Source of the DNA: Lautropia dentalis
GTDB taxonomy: Bacteria; Pseudomonadota; Gammaproteobacteria; Burkholderiales; Burkholderiaceae_E
DNA length: 64,000 nt
Direction: 5' to 3'
NCBI RefSeq assembly: GCF_003892345.1
Contig: NZ_RRUE01000002.1
Location: forward strand, 124,001 to 188,000
Shown here: piece by piece, positions 49,170 to 60,475 of the stretch
How the letters are laid out: the number at the start of each line of letters is the position of its first letter
How positions within the stretch are numbered: the first letter of the stretch is position 1
Notes under the pieces: model-generated
Database searches by the model: none
What the model was told of the DNA's origin: nothing
What the model saw: only the letters and a program-made list of their open reading frames with translations
Program-made: the position numbers and the translations under genes

Positions 49170-50510
49170 TCAGCGACCCATCGTACCCATGCCCTTGAAG
49201 TTGGCTTTCTTCAGCAGGCTTTCGTACTGGTTGGACATCAGGTGCGTCTGAACCTGGGCCATGAAGTCCATCGTCACCACCACGATGATGAGGAGCGACG
49301 TACCCCCGAAGTAGAACGGGACGTTCCATTCGAGAATGAGGAACTCGGGCAGCAGGCAGACCAGCGTGATGTAAAGGGCTCCGACACCGGTCAGGCGCAT
49401 CAGCACCTTGTCGATGTACTTTGCCGTCTGCTCGCCCGGGCGAATGCCGGGAAGCATGGCACCGCTCTTCTTCAGGTTCTCGGCTGTGTCACGGCTGTTG
49501 TACTGCAGGGCCGTGTAGAAGAAGCAGAAGAAGATGATGGCCACGGCGTAGAGCACCATGTACACCGGCTGCCCCGGGGAAAGCACGGCCGCCAGATCGC
49601 GGATGGCGCGAACCGCCGCGTTCTCGCTGTCGCCCGAAGTGAACCACTGGGCGGCCGTAGCCGGGAACAGGATGATCGAGCTGGCGAAGATGGGCGGAAT
49701 CACGCCGGCCATGTTGAGCTTCAGCGGCAGATACGAAGTCTGCCCCTGATAGATCTTGTTGCCGACCTGACGCTTGGCGTAGTTGATGGTGATCTTGCGC
49801 TGCCCCCGTTCGACGAAGACAACGAAGGCAGTCACCAGCACGACGAGCGCCATGATGATCAGCGCGGCCACGGGGTTCATGTTGCCGTTGCTGACCAGCT
49901 CACCCATGCCGGCCACCGCACCGGGCAGACCCGACACGATACCAGAGAAGATGATCAGCGAGATGCCGTTGCCCAGCCCCCGCTCGGTGATCTGCTCACC
50001 CAGCCACATCAGGAACATGGTTCCGGTGACCAGCGAGATGACGGACACCAGACGGAACATGAAACCGGGATCGGTCACCAGGTTGGCCTGCGACTCCAGC
50101 GCCAGCGAGATGCCCAGCGCCTGGAACGTGGCCAGACCCAGCGTGAACCAGCGCGTGTACTTCGTGATGATGCGCCGGCCGGCCTCACCTTCCTTCTTGA
50201 TCTGTTCCAGCGCCGGCACGACGACCGTCAGCAGCTGCATGATGATCGATGCCGAGATGTACGGCATGATCCCGAGCGCGAACACCGAGAAGCGCTTCAG
50301 CGCGCCACCGGAGAACAGGTTGAACAGACCCAGTGCGCCGCCCTGCTCACTGTTGAACAGGTCGGACAGGGCGTCCGGATTGATACCGGGCACCGGGATG
50401 TGGGTGCCGATGCGGAAAACCACCAGCGCCAGCACCAGAAAGACAAGACGGCGCTTCAGATCGCCGTACTTGTTGGCTTCACGAGCCTGCACTGACCGAT
50501 TGGTTGCCAT
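49170..50510 (-). CDS. secY: Protein translocase subunit SecY
   Basis: The 446-residue channel protein of the Sec translocon, with ten membrane helices. The start region is [20 protein letters not shown], and the plug/helix 2 region has LSGGALKR-like residues around [20 protein letters not shown]. The ATG at 50510 gives [15 protein letters not shown]; the longer upstream frame is rplO antisense-free overlap without a ribosome site. Follows rplO by 4 bases. Confidence 0.97.
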   Translation of the reverse strand: MATNRSVQAREANKYGDLKRRLVFLVLALVVFRIGTHIPVPGINPDALSDLFNSEQGGALGLFNLFSGGALKRFSVFALGIMPYISASIIMQLLTVVVPALEQIKKEGEAGRRIITKYTRWFTLGLATFQALGISLALESQANLVTDPGFMFRLVSVISLVTGTMFLMWLGEQITERGLGNGISLIIFSGIVSGLPGAVAGMGELVSNGNMNPVAALIIMALVVLVTAFVVFVERGQRKITINYAKRQVGNKIYQGQTSYLPLKLNMAGVIPPIFASSIILFPATAAQWFTSGDSENAAVRAIRDLAAVLSPGQPVYMVLYAVAIIFFCFFYTALQYNSRDTAENLKKSGAMLPGIRPGEQTAKYIDKVLMRLTGVGALYITLVCLLPEFLILEWNVPFYFGGTSLLIIVVVTMDFMAQVQTHLMSNQYESLLKKANFKGMGTMGR

Positions 50511-50514
50511 GGAT

Positions 50515-50970
50515 TCAGGCCGACTGGGTTGCGACAGGATCCTGCACGCTGCCGCCGGCAGCTTCGATGGCGCTGCGGGCACCTTTGGTGGCACCGACGC
50601 CGACCAGCGTCACCTTGCGCTTCAGCTCGCCTGCCAGGATGACCTTGGCCGACAGGGCCAGCTGCGACACCAGACCGGCAGCCTTCAGCGTGGACAGGTC
50701 GATTTCGGTGGCTTCCAGACGTTGCAGGTCGGACAGGCGGACCTCGCCAACGCGACCGGCCTGCAGCGATTTGAAGCCGCGTTTGGGCAGGCGACGCTGC
50801 AGCGGCATCTGGCCGCCTTCGAAGCCAACCTTGTGGAAACCGCCGGCGCGGGATTTCTGGCCCTTGTGACCACGGCCGGCCGTCTTGCCCAGGCCGGAAC
50901 CAATGCCGCGACCGACACGTTTTGCAGCGTGGGTCGCGCCCGCTGCGGGTTTCAAGTCATTGAGTCGCAT
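50515..50970 (-). CDS. rplO: 50S ribosomal protein L15
   Basis: 151 residues; starts [20 protein letters not shown] with the Gly/Lys-rich region [17 protein letters not shown]. Its start and the rpmD stop are one base apart. Confidence 0.97.
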   Translation of the reverse strand: MRLNDLKPAAGATHAAKRVGRGIGSGLGKTAGRGHKGQKSRAGGFHKVGFEGGQMPLQRRLPKRGFKSLQAGRVGEVRLSDLQRLEATEIDLSTLKAAGLVSQLALSAKVILAGELKRKVTLVGVGATKGARSAIEAAGGSVQDPVATQSA

Positions 50971-50971
50971 A

Positions 50972-51163
50972 TCAATCCACCACCTTGACCAGGTATGCCA
51001 CCTTGGTGATCATGCCGCGCACCGCGGGCGTATCTTCCAGTTCGCGGACCTGATTCATCCGCTTCAGGCCAAGGCCGAGAACTGTGTCGCGATGCCCGCC
51101 AACCGTACGGCTGGGGCTGCGGACCAGCTTCACTTTGACCGTTTTCTTCTGTTCGTTGCTCAT
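50972..51163 (-). CDS. rpmD: 50S ribosomal protein L30
   Basis: 63 residues; [20 protein letters not shown] and [20 protein letters not shown] are typical. The ATG at 51163 is used because GGAGAGA lies 6 bases upstream; a TTG one codon earlier is less likely. Confidence 0.96.
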   Translation of the reverse strand: MSNEQKKTVKVKLVRSPSRTVGGHRDTVLGLGLKRMNQVRELEDTPAVRGMITKVAYLVKVVD

Positions 51164-51204
51164 CAAGTCTCTCCAGACTGAACGTCCGCGTCAGGCGCAG
51201 ACGC

Positions 51205-51732
51205 TCAACCCAAGATTTCCTCGACCGTCTTGCCGCGCTTGGCAGCGATTTCGGCCGGGGTCGACAAATTACGGAAGGCGTCCAGCGTTGCACGAACCAT
51301 GTTGTACGGGTTGCTGGAGCCATGGCTCTTGGCCACGACGTTGGTCACGCCCAGAACTTCGAAGACGGCACGCATCGGACCACCCGCGATCACACCGGTA
51401 CCATCGGCAGCCGGGGCGATATACACACGGGAAGCGCCGTGACGGCCTTCGACCACGTGGGGAACCGTGCCACTGCGCAGGGGCACCTTGAACATCTTGC
51501 GGCGGGCTTCGTCCATAGCCTTCTGGACGGCAACCGGCACCTCGCGTGCCTTGCCCTTGCCCATGCCAACGCGACCATCACCGTCACCAACCACCACCAG
51601 GGCGGCGAAACCGAGAATCCGGCCGCCTTTGACCACCTTGGTGACGCGGTTGATGCCGATCATTTTTTCCTTCAGACCGTCATCACGCTCATCGGCCCCG
51701 CGCTGCGGGCCACGTGCCTGAACCTTTGCCAT
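51205..51732 (-). CDS. rpsE: 30S ribosomal protein S5
   Basis: 175 residues with [20 protein letters not shown] and the fold motif [17 protein letters not shown]. Takes part in decoding fidelity. The N-terminus ([18 protein letters not shown]) is typical of beta-proteobacterial S5. Confidence 0.98.
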   Translation of the reverse strand: MAKVQARGPQRGADERDDGLKEKMIGINRVTKVVKGGRILGFAALVVVGDGDGRVGMGKGKAREVPVAVQKAMDEARRKMFKVPLRSGTVPHVVEGRHGASRVYIAPAADGTGVIAGGPMRAVFEVLGVTNVVAKSHGSSNPYNMVRATLDAFRNLSTPAEIAAKRGKTVEEILG

Positions 51733-51745
51733 TCGTTTTCCGTCC

Positions 51746-52117
51746 TTAGAACTTCAGTCCAGCCTCGCGAGCGGCCTCAGCCAGCGCGCGGACCCGTCCG
51801 TGATAGCGATAGCCAGAACGATCGAACGCAACCGATTCGATACCAGCTTTCAGTGCCTTTTCTGCAACGCGCTTGCCCACGATGGCGGCAGCGTCGGCGT
51901 TGCCGCCACGGCCCGTTTTGCCGGCCAGCTGGGCGCGCACATCCGCTTCGACCGTGGAGGCCGAGACCAGCACGCGATCACCCTCGGGGGAGATGATGTT
52001 GGCGTAGATGTGAGCGTTGCTGCGGAAAACGGCCAGACGGTTGACGCGCAACTCGTTGATCTTGTGCCGCGTCTGACGCGAGCGACGCAGTCGCGATGCC
52101 TTTTTGTCAATTGCCAT
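51746..52117 (-). CDS. rplR: 50S ribosomal protein L18
   Basis: 123 residues; starts [20 protein letters not shown] and ends [16 protein letters not shown]. Binds 5S rRNA. The ATG at 52117 is chosen because the earlier in-frame ATG has no family sequence. Confidence 0.97.
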   Translation of the reverse strand: MAIDKKASRLRRSRQTRHKINELRVNRLAVFRSNAHIYANIISPEGDRVLVSASTVEADVRAQLAGKTGRGGNADAAAIVGKRVAEKALKAGIESVAFDRSGYRYHGRVRALAEAAREAGLKF

Positions 52118-52199
52118 GTCTGTTCCTTGCACCCGGGTGATCTGCCCGCTGCCGGCCGGAACCGCGTCCTTGCCCGCAGGAGATCACCCTCTCGTGCCC

Positions 52200-52733
52200 T
52201 TACTTCTTCTTGGTTTCCTTCAACGTGACCCTTTCGTCCGAGTACCTCACGCCCTTGCCCTTGTAAGGCTCGGGCGGACGGTAGGCGCGGATGTTAGCGG
52301 CCACCTGACCAACCTTCTGCTTGTCGGCCCCTTTGAGCACGATCTCGGTCTGGCTCGGCGTTTCAGCCTTGACGCCTTCCGGAAGCTTGTGCACGACGGG
52401 GTGCGAGAAACCCAGCGACAGGTTGAGGTTGCTGCCCTGGGCCTGGGCACGGAAGCCCACGCCGACGAGGGTCAGACGACGCTCGAAACCTTTGGTGACG
52501 CCGTGGACCATGTTGGCCACCAGCGCGCGCAGGGTGCCCGACATGGCATTGGCTTCAGCCGAGTCATTGGCGGGCTTGACCACCAGCTGCTCACCCTCCT
52601 GGGCGATGGTGGCATTGGGGTTGATCGCCTGCGTCAGCGTGCCCAGCGGGCCCTTGACGGTAATGCTGCCGGCGGCCACCTTGACCTCCGCACCCTTGGG
52701 CACGGGGATCGGCATCTTTCCGATACGGGACAT
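52200..52733 (-). CDS. rplF: 50S ribosomal protein L6
   Basis: 177 residues; starts [17 protein letters not shown] and ends with the [13 protein letters not shown] region. Two related domains, located near the factor-binding site. Confidence 0.98.
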   Translation of the reverse strand: MSRIGKMPIPVPKGAEVKVAAGSITVKGPLGTLTQAINPNATIAQEGEQLVVKPANDSAEANAMSGTLRALVANMVHGVTKGFERRLTLVGVGFRAQAQGSNLNLSLGFSHPVVHKLPEGVKAETPSQTEIVLKGADKQKVGQVAANIRAYRPPEPYKGKGVRYSDERVTLKETKKK

Positions 52734-52745
52734 GTTGTGGCCTCC

Positions 52746-53141
52746 TTACGCGACGTAACCCAGCACTTCGCCGCCGATACCGGTCTGGCGGGCCTTGCGG
52801 TCGGTCATCACGCCCTGCGAGGTGGTGATGATGGCAACACCCAGACCGTTCATCACCTGCGGCAGGTCGTTGCGCGCCTTGTAGATGCGCAGACCTGGAC
52901 GGGACACACGTTCCAGACGTTCAATGACCGGGCGGCCGGCATAGTATTTCAGCGCCACTTTCAGCAGCGGCTTGCCGTCGTTTTCCTGGACTTCAAAGCC
53001 CTCGATGTAGCCTTCTTCCTGCAGAACGCGGGCGATGGCCACCTTCAGTTTGGACGACGGGATCACGACGGATTCCTTCTCGACGCGCTGCGCGTTGCGG
53101 ATCCGCGTGAACATGTCGGCGATCGGATCGCTCATGCTCAT
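52746..53141 (-). CDS. rpsH: 30S ribosomal protein S8
   Basis: 131 residues; starts [20 protein letters not shown] and ends [12 protein letters not shown]8 binds 16S rRNA helix 21 and often represses the spc operon. A GGGAG site supports the 53141 start. Confidence 0.98.
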   Translation of the reverse strand: MSMSDPIADMFTRIRNAQRVEKESVVIPSSKLKVAIARVLQEEGYIEGFEVQENDGKPLLKVALKYYAGRPVIERLERVSRPGLRIYKARNDLPQVMNGLGVAIITTSQGVMTDRKARQTGIGGEVLGYVA

Positions 53142-53234
53142 TGGTAATCGCTCCCGTAGCAGACCAGTGCCAGCTTGCTGCCAGCCTTGGCCAGATTCGA
53201 TTCGAACTTGATCACTTCTTTCACTCCGACGCAG

Positions 53235-53540
53235 TTACCAGCTGGCCTTGGTCAGACCGGGGATTTCACCCCGCATGGCGAATTCACGCAGCTTGTTGCG
53301 GCCCAGGCCGAACTTGCGGAACACACCACGCGGACGGCCGGTCAGGGCACAGCGCTTGCGCATGCGCGTAGGGCTTGCTGCGCGCGGTTGTTTCTGGATG
53401 GCGAGACGCGCCTGGTAACGCTCCTCGTCCGATTTCGACTGATCGTCAATGATGGCCTGAAGTGCGGCCCGCCTGGCGGCGTACTTCTTGACCAGTGCTT
53501 CGCGCTTTTTCTCGCGCTCGATCATGGATGCCTTTGCCAT
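53235..53540 (-). CDS. rpsN: 30S ribosomal protein S14
   Basis: 101 residues in the long, zinc-free form (no C-x2-C pair); ends [20 protein letters not shown] plus W. Located between rplE and rpsH as usual. Confidence 0.98.
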   Translation of the reverse strand: MAKASMIEREKKREALVKKYAARRAALQAIIDDQSKSDEERYQARLAIQKQPRAASPTRMRKRCALTGRPRGVFRKFGLGRNKLREFAMRGEIPGLTKASW

Positions 53541-53590
53541 TCAATCACCCCTGGAGGTCAGCTTCGGTTTTCGGCTAGTGCCAGCCAACC

Positions 53591-54130
53591 TCAGTTGCGG
53601 AACGGAAACCGGAAAGCGGACAGCAGCGCCTTGGCTTCCTCGTCAGTTTTTGCGGTCGTCGTGATGCTGATGTTCAGACCACGCAGTGCGTCAACCTTGT
53701 CGTACTCGATTTCAGGGAACATGATCTGCTCCTTGACACCGAAGTTGTAGTTGCCGCGACCGTCGAAGGAACGGCCCGACACGCCCCGGAAGTCACGCAC
53801 GCGCGGCAGGGCCACGGTGATCAGACGGTCCAGGAATTCGTACATGCGAACACCACGCAGGGTGACCATGCAGCCAATGGGATAACCCTCGCGGATCTTG
53901 AAACCGGCGATGGCCTTGCGGGCCTTGGTGACCACCGGTTTCTGGCCAGCGATCTTGGTCAGGTCGCCAACTGCGTTATCGAGGATTTTCTTGTCGGCCA
54001 CCGCCTCACCCACGCCCATGTTCAGCGTGATCTTGGTGATTCGCGGCACTTCCATCACGGATTTGTAGCCGAATCGCTTGGTCAGCTCGGGAACGAGCTT
54101 GTCACGATAGGTTTCTAAGAGACGCGCCAT
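53591..54130 (-). CDS. rplE: 50S ribosomal protein L5
   Basis: 179 residues; [19 protein letters not shown] and [18 protein letters not shown] are diagnostic. Binds 5S rRNA and contacts P-site tRNA. Confidence 0.98.
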   Translation of the reverse strand: MARLLETYRDKLVPELTKRFGYKSVMEVPRITKITLNMGVGEAVADKKILDNAVGDLTKIAGQKPVVTKARKAIAGFKIREGYPIGCMVTLRGVRMYEFLDRLITVALPRVRDFRGVSGRSFDGRGNYNFGVKEQIMFPEIEYDKVDALRGLNISITTTAKTDEEAKALLSAFRFPFRN

Positions 54131-54166
54131 CGATGTTTCCTTTAGGGTCTACAGTTCCGACAGATC

Positions 54167-54487
54167 TCAGGCCGGAACCTGTTCGCCGTTCGACTTGAAG
54201 ACGCGAACCTTGCGACCATCCTCAAGAACCTTGAATCCAACCCGGTCACCCTTGCCGGAGGCCGGATTGAACAGCATCACGTTGGACTGGTCGATGGGCA
54301 TCGACTTGTCCACCACGCCGCCGCTGGTGCCCCGCATGGGGTTCGGCTTGACGTGCTTTTTGACGACGTTGATACCGTCGATCAGAAGATGACGGTCATC
54401 CACACGCTGGGTGACGGTACCGCGCTTGCCCTTGTCCCGCCCGGCGATGACGATGACTTCATCACCCTTACGAATCTTTTGCATCAT
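54167..54487 (-). CDS. rplX: 50S ribosomal protein L24
   Basis: 106 residues; [20 protein letters not shown] is the KOW motif. An early assembly protein. The first of two adjacent ATG codons (54487) is best spaced from GAGGG; the second remains possible. Confidence 0.97.
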   Translation of the reverse strand: MMQKIRKGDEVIVIAGRDKGKRGTVTQRVDDRHLLIDGINVVKKHVKPNPMRGTSGGVVDKSMPIDQSNVMLFNPASGKGDRVGFKVLEDGRKVRVFKSNGEQVPA

Positions 54488-54530
54488 GATTAAACAGCCC
54501 TCGGCTTGAATCCTGTGTTGACCGGCAAGC

Positions 54531-54899
54531 TCAGAGCACTTCCGGTGCCAGCGAGACGATCTTCATGAAGCGCTCGGTACGCAGCTCGCGGGTCACGGGC
54601 CCGAAGATGCGGGTGCCGATCGGCTCCAGCTTGCTGTTGAGCAACACAGCGGCATTGCCATCGAAACGCAGCAGGGAGCCATCGGGACGGCGAACGCCCT
54701 TGGCGGTGCGCACGACGACCGCGTTGTAGATCTCGCCTTTCTTCACGCGACCACGGGGTTGCGCTTCCTTGACCGAGACCTTGATGATGTCACCGATTCC
54801 GGCGTAGCGGCGCTTGCTGCCACCGAGCACCTTGATACACATGACCTCGCGCGCCCCCGTGTTGTCGGCGACGCTCAGCGTCGACTGCATCTGAATCAT
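54531..54899 (-). CDS. rplN: 50S ribosomal protein L14
   Basis: 122 residues; starts [20 protein letters not shown] and ends [13 protein letters not shown]. First gene of the spc operon; it is preceded by its own promoter 280 bases upstream. Confidence 0.98.
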   Translation of the reverse strand: MIQMQSTLSVADNTGAREVMCIKVLGGSKRRYAGIGDIIKVSVKEAQPRGRVKKGEIYNAVVVRTAKGVRRPDGSLLRFDGNAAVLLNSKLEPIGTRIFGPVTRELRTERFMKIVSLAPEVL

Positions 54900-55181
54900 T
54901 GCAATATCCTGACGATTACTTGCCCAACTTGGACCCGCCATGGCTTTGTGACCCACAGCAGACCAGTCTTGGTTCCGTTGACCGATTGTGCAGGTGCGCA
55001 ACCGATCGGATTGAATTCATTGAAACGACCTGCCCCGCTGCATCCGCATGTGCCCGGCTGCTGCCAGGCGGAATGAACCGGTACCGGTCGGCGCCCATTG
55101 GATGCTGCACAACCGCACCCAACAGACTGATGCCCACCATGCCGTGACAAACGGCGCCACGGGCATTGCTGGAAGACTTGG

Positions 55182-55210
55182 AGTATAGAAAAGTTTTTGC
55201 GCGTTTACAA
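55182..55210 (-). promoter_or_regulatory. Strong sigma70-type promoter of the spc operon
   Basis: On the minus strand TTGTAA (55205-55210) is followed by exactly 17 bases and then TATACT (55182-55187), with an A/T-rich spacer. It points at rplN, so it should drive rplN to rpmJ and probably beyond. Confidence 0.8.
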
Positions 55211-55404
55211 CCCGCCGCGGAACATTTGTTGCCCCAGGAGGGCGCAGTCAGTGGACCTGAAGCAGGACAGGCGAGCGCGCAAGCGGGGGACACGAGGCAG
55301 GACAGGTGAGAGCACAGACAAGGGACGTGAGGCATGGCGGGTACGGGACACCGCCACACACCCCCCTGCGCCACCCTGACGACGCCGTCCTCCGGATGCG
55401 ACAA

Positions 55405-55423
55405 CGCCCGGCGGGGCCGGGCG
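55405..55423 (-). terminator. Hairpin after rpsQ, end of the S10 operon
   Basis: A perfect 8-bp stem (55405-55412 with 55416-55423, loop of three) lies 27 bases after the rpsQ stop and is followed by TTGT on the minus strand. The T run is short, so read-through is likely. Confidence 0.55.
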
Positions 55424-55449
55424 CTGGTTTGGCGAACGAACGCGCCGTA

Positions 55450-55728
55450 TCAGACCACCTTGGCGGCGGTCAGCAGGCGGGTCACGTACCAGGACTTGGT
55501 GCGGGATACCGGTTTGCCTTCCTGGATTTCCACGACGTCACCCTCGTTGAACGAGTCTTCCGTGTGGGCATGGTACTTCTTGGACTGCACCACATACTTG
55601 CCGTACACCGGATGCCGGACCTTGCGCTCGACCAGAACGGTCACGGTCTTCTGCATCTTGTTGCTGGTGACCCGGCCGGTCAGGGTGCGGGTATTGGTGG
55701 TGGGTTGCACCGCTTGTTGCTCACTCAT
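55450..55728 (-). CDS. rpsQ: 30S ribosomal protein S17
   Basis: 92 residues; [20 protein letters not shown] and [15 protein letters not shown] are typical. Binds the 5' domain of 16S rRNA. Overlaps rpmC by four bases; last gene of the S10 operon. Confidence 0.98.
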   Translation of the reverse strand: MSEQQAVQPTTNTRTLTGRVTSNKMQKTVTVLVERKVRHPVYGKYVVQSKKYHAHTEDSFNEGDVVEIQEGKPVSRTKSWYVTRLLTAAKVV

Positions 55729-55922
55729 TTGGCTGCCACCTGCTTCTCTTTGATGACGGTCATGACACGAGCGATGTCGCGCTTGAGCCGTTTCAGTTGG
55801 GCCGTATTGCTGTTCTGCTGAGTGGCGATCTGCATGCGCAGCGCGAAATGGGCGCGCCCCAGATCACTCAACTCCTGCTGCAGACCTGCCACGTCCTTGG
55901 TTCTCAGTTCTGTCGCTTTCAT
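55725..55922 (-). CDS. rpmC: 50S ribosomal protein L29
   Basis: 65 residues; starts [20 protein letters not shown] and ends [18 protein letters not shown]. Sits near the exit tunnel and binds signal recognition particle partners. Confidence 0.97.
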   Translation of the reverse strand: MKATELRTKDVAGLQQELSDLGRAHFALRMQIATQQNSNTAQLKRLKRDIARVMTVIKEKQVAAK

Positions 55923-55940
55923 TTCGACTCCGTGTTGGCG

Positions 55941-56357
55941 TCAGACGCCAGGCTGACGGGTGACGAAAACCGTGGACAACGGCAGCTTGGCTGCAGCCAG
56001 GGCGAAGGCTTCACGGGCCAGCGCTTCGTTCACGCCGTCCATTTCGTAGAGCACCTTGCCGGGCTGGATTTCGGCAACCCAGTATTCGGGGTTGCCTTTA
56101 CCGTTACCCATACGGACTTCCGCAGGTTTCTGGGAAATCGGCTTGTCCGGGAAGATCCGGATCCAGATGCGGCCGCCCCGCTTGATGTGGCGGGTCATGG
56201 CACGACGGGCCGATTCGATTTGGCGGGCCGTCAGGCGACCGCGGGCGGTGGCCTTCAGACCATATTCACCGAAGGCAACAGTGGCGCCACGGGTGGCAAG
56301 GCCGGTGTTGCGGCCTTTCTGTTCCTTCCGGTATTTGCGTCGGGAGGGTTGCAACAT
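55941..56357 (-). CDS. rplP: 50S ribosomal protein L16
   Basis: 138 residues; [20 protein letters not shown] and [20 protein letters not shown] are diagnostic. It helps organise the A-site tRNA pocket. Confidence 0.98.
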   Translation of the reverse strand: MLQPSRRKYRKEQKGRNTGLATRGATVAFGEYGLKATARGRLTARQIESARRAMTRHIKRGGRIWIRIFPDKPISQKPAEVRMGNGKGNPEYWVAEIQPGKVLYEMDGVNEALAREAFALAAAKLPLSTVFVTRQPGV

Positions 56358-56408
56358 GATTCTTCTACCTTAGCTGTGTTCACTCATCGGACTGCGCAGG
56401 CAGACCCA

Positions 56409-57257
56409 TCAGTTGTCGCCCTTGTCTTCGGCTGCGGCGGGGGCTGCCTCGCCAGCGGCCTTGCGGGGCGCACGACGGCCGGGTGCACGGGCCTCGCCAC
56501 CTTCACCGGCGGCGTCACGACGACGGCCACGGCCAGGGGCGGCACCGGGACGGCCCGGACGACGGCCACGACGGTCTTCGCGTTCGTTGCCGGCGGCTTC
56601 CTTCTCGGTGGTCTCGGGGGCTTCGCCACGACCGAGGGTGTCACCCTTGTAGACCCACACCTTCACACCGATGATGCCGTAGGTGGTCTGGGCTTCGGAG
56701 GTGCCGTAGTCGACGTCGGCGCGCAGGGTATGCAGGGGCACACGGCCTTCACGGTACCACTCGGTACGGGCGATCTCGGCACCGTTCAGACGGCCGGCGC
56801 TCATGATCTTGATGCCCTGGGCGCCCAGACGCATGGCGTTCTGCATGGCGCGTTTCATGGCGCGGCGGAACATGATGCGCTTTTCGAGCTGCTGGGTGAT
56901 CGAGTCGGCGATCAGCTGGGCATCGAGTTCGGGCTTGCGAATCTCTTCGATGTTGACGTGCACGGGCACGCCCAGCATTTTGGTCAGCTCGACCTTCAGA
57001 CGTTCGATGTCTTCGCCTTTCTTGCCGATCACCACACCCGGACGGGCCGAGTAGATGGTGATGCGGGCGTTCTTGGCGGGACGCTCGATCAGCACGCGGC
57101 CGACCGAGGCGTTCTTCAGACGCTTCTTGAGAAATTCGCGGACCTGCAGGTCTTCCTTGAGCATGCCAGCGAATTCTTTGTTACCTGCGTACCAACGCGA
57201 AGCCCAGTTGCGACTGACGGCAAGCCGGAATCCGGTTGGGTGGATTTTCTGTCCCAT
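56409..57257 (-). CDS. rpsC: 30S ribosomal protein S3 with long basic tail
   Basis: 282 residues. The KH domain and S3 C-terminal domain are standard ([49 protein letters not shown]). From about residue 212 a Gly/Arg/Ala/Pro/Glu-rich tail extends roughly 70 residues, longer than the E. coli protein (about 233 residues) and likely disordered. S3 takes part in mRNA entry and helicase activity. Confidence 0.97.
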   Translation of the reverse strand: MGQKIHPTGFRLAVSRNWASRWYAGNKEFAGMLKEDLQVREFLKKRLKNASVGRVLIERPAKNARITIYSARPGVVIGKKGEDIERLKVELTKMLGVPVHVNIEEIRKPELDAQLIADSITQQLEKRIMFRRAMKRAMQNAMRLGAQGIKIMSAGRLNGAEIARTEWYREGRVPLHTLRADVDYGTSEAQTTYGIIGVKVWVYKGDTLGRGEAPETTEKEAAGNEREDRRGRRPGRPGAAPGRGRRRDAAGEGGEARAPGRRAPRKAAGEAAPAAAEDKGDN

Positions 57258-57272
57258 GTTCTCGGTCCTTCC

Positions 57273-57614
57273 TCAGGCCTTTTTGCCGGTACCAACCGTC
57301 AGGTAGATATGGCAGGTTTGTTTCTCGATGCGGACGCCGCGACCCTTGGCGCGCGCCGAAAAACGGCGCAGCGACTGGCCCTTCTCGACGTGAATCCGGC
57401 TCACCCGGAGTTCGTCCACGTCAGCACCATCGTTGTGCTCGGCGTTGGCGATTGCCGATTCGAGCACTTTCTTGAGAATCTTCGCCGCTTTCTTGGGCGA
57501 GAAATTCAGGATATTGAGCGCAGCTTCCACCGACTTTCCGCGCACCTGGTCAGCCACCAGGCGACCCTTCTGGGCAGAAATCCGGACCCCGCGCAGGACT
57601 GCTTGAGTTTCCAT
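57273..57614 (-). CDS. rplV: 50S ribosomal protein L22
   Basis: 113 residues; [20 protein letters not shown] and the tunnel loop region [20 protein letters not shown]. The ATG at 57614 is chosen; a TTG two codons upstream is less likely. Its loop lines the exit tunnel. Confidence 0.97.
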   Translation of the reverse strand: METQAVLRGVRISAQKGRLVADQVRGKSVEAALNILNFSPKKAAKILKKVLESAIANAEHNDGADVDELRVSRIHVEKGQSLRRFSARAKGRGVRIEKQTCHIYLTVGTGKKA

Positions 57615-57692
57615 CGTCAACTTTCCCTTGATCTTGTCAGGCCAGCTGCGACCGGGCCGCCGCCGTCAGGGACGGTGCGGCCCCGTCGTGCA

Positions 57693-57968
57693 TCAGCGCT
57701 TGGCCTTCTTGTCGGCGGCGTGCCCTTTGAACGTGCGGGTCAGCGCGAATTCGCCCAGCTTGTGACCCACCATGTTCTCGTTGATGAACACCGGAACATG
57801 CTGCTTGCCGTTGTGCACGGCGATGGTCAGACCGATGAATTCAGGCAGAACCGTCGAACGACGCGACCAGGTTTTGATTGGGCGCTTGTCCTTGCCAGAT
57901 GCAGCTGCATCGACTTTTGCCAGCAAGTGATGGTCGACAAACGGACCCTTCTTGATTGAACGTGCCAT
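57693..57968 (-). CDS. rpsS: 30S ribosomal protein S19
   Basis: 91 residues; [20 protein letters not shown] and [20 protein letters not shown] are typical. Lies at the head of the small subunit with S13. Confidence 0.98.
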   Translation of the reverse strand: MARSIKKGPFVDHHLLAKVDAAASGKDKRPIKTWSRRSTVLPEFIGLTIAVHNGKQHVPVFINENMVGHKLGEFALTRTFKGHAADKKAKR

Positions 57969-57981
57969 GTCGTATTACCGG

Positions 57982-58809
57982 TTATTTTTTCTTGCGCCGC
58001 TGAACGATCATCGAATCGCTGCGCTTGTTGCGACGGGTGCGATAGCCCTTGGTCGGCTTGCCCCACGGATTGACCGGCACACGACCTTCGCCCGTGCGAC
58101 CTTCACCACCACCGTGCGGGTGGTCGATCGGGTTCATGGCCACGCCACGAACGGTCGGACGGATACCGCGCCAGCGGGTGGCGCCGGCCTTGCCGATCTG
58201 GCGCAGGCTGTGTTCGCCGTTGCCGACTTCGCCGAGGGTTGCACGGCACTCGATATGGATGCGGCGGATTTCACCCGAACGCAGGCGGACCTGGGCATAG
58301 GTGCCCTCACGCGCCAGCAGCTGGGCCGAATTGCCGGCCGAGCGGGCGATCTGGCCACCCTTGCCGGGCTGCATCTCGATGTTGTGGATGGTGGACCCCA
58401 CCGGAATGTTGCGGATGGGCAGGGCGTTGCCGGCGCGGATCGGGGCTTCGGAACCGGACATCAGCTCGGCACCGGCCGCCACGCCACGCGGGGCCAGAAT
58501 GTAGCGACGCTCGCCGTCTGCGTACAGCAGCAGGGCCAGATGCGCGCTGCGGTTCGGATCGTATTCCAGACGCTCGACGCGGGCGGGAATGCCGTCCTTG
58601 TTGCGACGGAAGTCGACGATCCGGTAGTGGCGCTTGTGACCACCCCCACGATGGCGGGTGGTGATGTGACCCAGGTTGTTGCGACCCGAACCGCGTTTTT
58701 TCGGCTCGATCAGCGAAGCAACCGGGGCGCCCTTGTGCAAGGTCGGGGTGACGACCTTGACCATCGCCCGGCGACCAGGCGAGGTGGGTTTCAGTTTCAC
58801 GACCGGCAT
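57982..58809 (-). CDS. rplB: 50S ribosomal protein L2
   Basis: 275 residues; [20 protein letters not shown] and [20 protein letters not shown] with the conserved His near the peptidyl-transferase centre. Needed for subunit joining. Confidence 0.98.
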   Translation of the reverse strand: MPVVKLKPTSPGRRAMVKVVTPTLHKGAPVASLIEPKKRGSGRNNLGHITTRHRGGGHKRHYRIVDFRRNKDGIPARVERLEYDPNRSAHLALLLYADGERRYILAPRGVAAGAELMSGSEAPIRAGNALPIRNIPVGSTIHNIEMQPGKGGQIARSAGNSAQLLAREGTYAQVRLRSGEIRRIHIECRATLGEVGNGEHSLRQIGKAGATRWRGIRPTVRGVAMNPIDHPHGGGEGRTGEGRVPVNPWGKPTKGYRTRRNKRSDSMIVQRRKKK

Positions 58810-59106
58810 TTACTTGGTCTCCGCGAAATTGATCTCCTGGCCCGCTGCCAGACTCACATACGCCTTGCGGATGCTCCGCCGGCGACCCAGACCACGGCCG
58901 AAGCGCTTCTGCTTGCCCGCGATGTTGACCATGTTGACGGCCTCGACGGTCACCTTGAACAGCGACTCGACGGCGGCCTTGACTTCGGCCTTGGTGGCGT
59001 CCTGCATGACCCGGAACACGACCTGGTTCTGCTTTTCGGCCACCAGGGTGCTCTTTTCGGAAATGACCGGAGCGATCACTACTTGTGTCAGACGATTCGG
59101 GCTCAT
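58810..59106 (-). CDS. rplW: 50S ribosomal protein L23
   Basis: 98 residues; [20 protein letters not shown] and [20 protein letters not shown]. Docks trigger factor and SRP at the exit tunnel. Start overlaps the rplD stop by four bases. Confidence 0.97.
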   Translation of the reverse strand: MSPNRLTQVVIAPVISEKSTLVAEKQNQVVFRVMQDATKAEVKAAVESLFKVTVEAVNMVNIAGKQKRFGRGLGRRRSIRKAYVSLAAGQEINFAETK

Positions 59107-59723
59107 CCCAGCATCTCCTGAATCTGTGCCAGGGCCGGCTTGGTCACCAGCACGCTGTCGTAGTGCACGAGCGACAGCGGATCGACATGGCGGGTTTCGA
59201 GAACCAGCACGTGCGGCAGGTTGCGGGCTGCCAGGTACAGGTTTTCATCTTCGTCGTCGACCAGGATCAGCGTCGACTTCAGACCCATGCCGTTCAGCTT
59301 GCTGACCAGCAGTTTGGTCTTGGGCGCTTCCAGTTTCAGCGACTCGACCACCGACAGACGTTCTTCACGCACCAGCTGCGACAGGATGGAACGCATGCCG
59401 GCACGGTACATCTTGCGGTTGACCTTCTGAGAGAAGTTCTCGTCCGGTTTGTTCGGGAAGATCTTGCCGCCTCCACGCCACAGCGGACTGGACGTCATAC
59501 CGGCACGGGCACGACCCGTACCTTTCTGGCGCCAGGGCTTTTTGGTGGAGTGACGGACTTCGCTGCGGTCCTTCTGGGCACGGTTGCCACTGCGGGCATT
59601 GGCCTGGTAGGCAACGACGATCTGATGAATCAGCGGCTCGTTGAAGTCGGTACCGAAGACGGTGTCAACCACCGGCACGGCGCCAGCCTTCTGACCCTGA
59701 TCGTTCAAGATATTGAGTTCCAT
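59103..59723 (-). CDS. rplD: 50S ribosomal protein L4
   Basis: 206 residues; starts [20 protein letters not shown] and contains [19 protein letters not shown], the tunnel loop. In E. coli L4 also represses the S10 operon, so autoregulation at the leader upstream of rplC is plausible. Confidence 0.97.
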   Translation of the reverse strand: MELNILNDQGQKAGAVPVVDTVFGTDFNEPLIHQIVVAYQANARSGNRAQKDRSEVRHSTKKPWRQKGTGRARAGMTSSPLWRGGGKIFPNKPDENFSQKVNRKMYRAGMRSILSQLVREERLSVVESLKLEAPKTKLLVSKLNGMGLKSTLILVDDEDENLYLAARNLPHVLVLETRHVDPLSLVHYDSVLVTKPALAQIQEMLG

Positions 59724-59740
59724 GTTCGAACGATCCTCTC

Positions 59741-60475
59741 TCAAGCCTTGCCCTTGGCTTCGGCGGCGCCAGCCTTGACAGGCTTCAGACGACGCTTGAC
59801 CGACGGGGTGATGACCAGATGGCCGCCAGCCGAACCCGGCACGGCGCCACGAACCAGCAGCAGGCCACGATCGGTGTCGATGCGCTCGACGACCAGATTC
59901 TGGACCGTGCGGGTGACGTTACCCATTTGACCAGCCATGCGCTTGCCGGGGAACACGCGACCCGGATCCTGCGCCATGCCGATGGAACCCGGCACGTTGT
60001 GGGACCGCGAGTTGCCGTGCGAGGCACGCTGCGAACCGAAGTTGTGACGTTTGATGGTGCCGGCAAAGCCCTTGCCCTGCGAGGTACCCTGAACGTCGAT
60101 GTACTGGCCCACCACGAAGTGGTCGGCACCCAGAACCGTGCCAGCCGGCACTTCGGCGGCGCGCTCGGGCGAGACGTGGAATTCGGCGGCGACCGTACCG
60201 GCCTGCACACCTGCCTTGGCGTAGTGGCCGGCCTCGGCAGCATTCACGCGCGAGGCGCGGCGCTCACCATAGACCAGCTGCACAGCCGTGTAGCCGTCGT
60301 TTTCGACGGTTTTGACCTGCGAAACCCGGTTGCCCGAAACGTCGATGACGGTGACAGGAATGCTTTCACCTTCATCTGTAAAGATTCGCATCATTCCAAC
60401 CTTGCGGCCCAGAAGACCAAAGGCGGAACTAGCCTGACTCCCGGCGTCGCCGGAAATATCAGCCTGAGACCCCAT
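59741..60475 (-). CDS. rplC: 50S ribosomal protein L3
   Basis: 244 residues, longer than usual because of an extra N-terminal stretch ([17 protein letters not shown]) before the family opening [20 protein letters not shown]. The start at 60475 has a good GAAGGGGG ribosome site, so the extension is probably real. First gene of this S10-type operon; rpsJ, which normally precedes it, is absent. A promoter lies about 70 bases upstream. Confidence 0.95.
   Translation of the reverse strand: MGSQADISGDAGSQASSAFGLLGRKVGMMRIFTDEGESIPVTVIDVSGNRVSQVKTVENDGYTAVQLVYGERRASRVNAAEAGHYAKAGVQAGTVAAEFHVSPERAAEVPAGTVLGADHFVVGQYIDVQGTSQGKGFAGTIKRHNFGSQRASHGNSRSHNVPGSIGMAQDPGRVFPGKRMAGQMGNVTRTVQNLVVERIDTDRGLLLVRGAVPGSAGGHLVITPSVKRRLKPVKAGAAEAKGKA

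Larger units (their letters stand above)
54900..55449. other. Gap between the S10 and spc operons
   Basis: 550 bases without a supported gene. It holds an S10-operon terminator-like hairpin at 55405-55423, the spc promoter at 55182-55210, and a leader of about 275 bases before rplN. The leader shows no recognised S8-binding helix by eye. Confidence 0.6.

Noticed and set aside
55797-57959. 720-codon plus-strand frame over rpmC to rpsS
   Set aside because: Antisense to five ribosomal protein genes; composition typical of a shadow.
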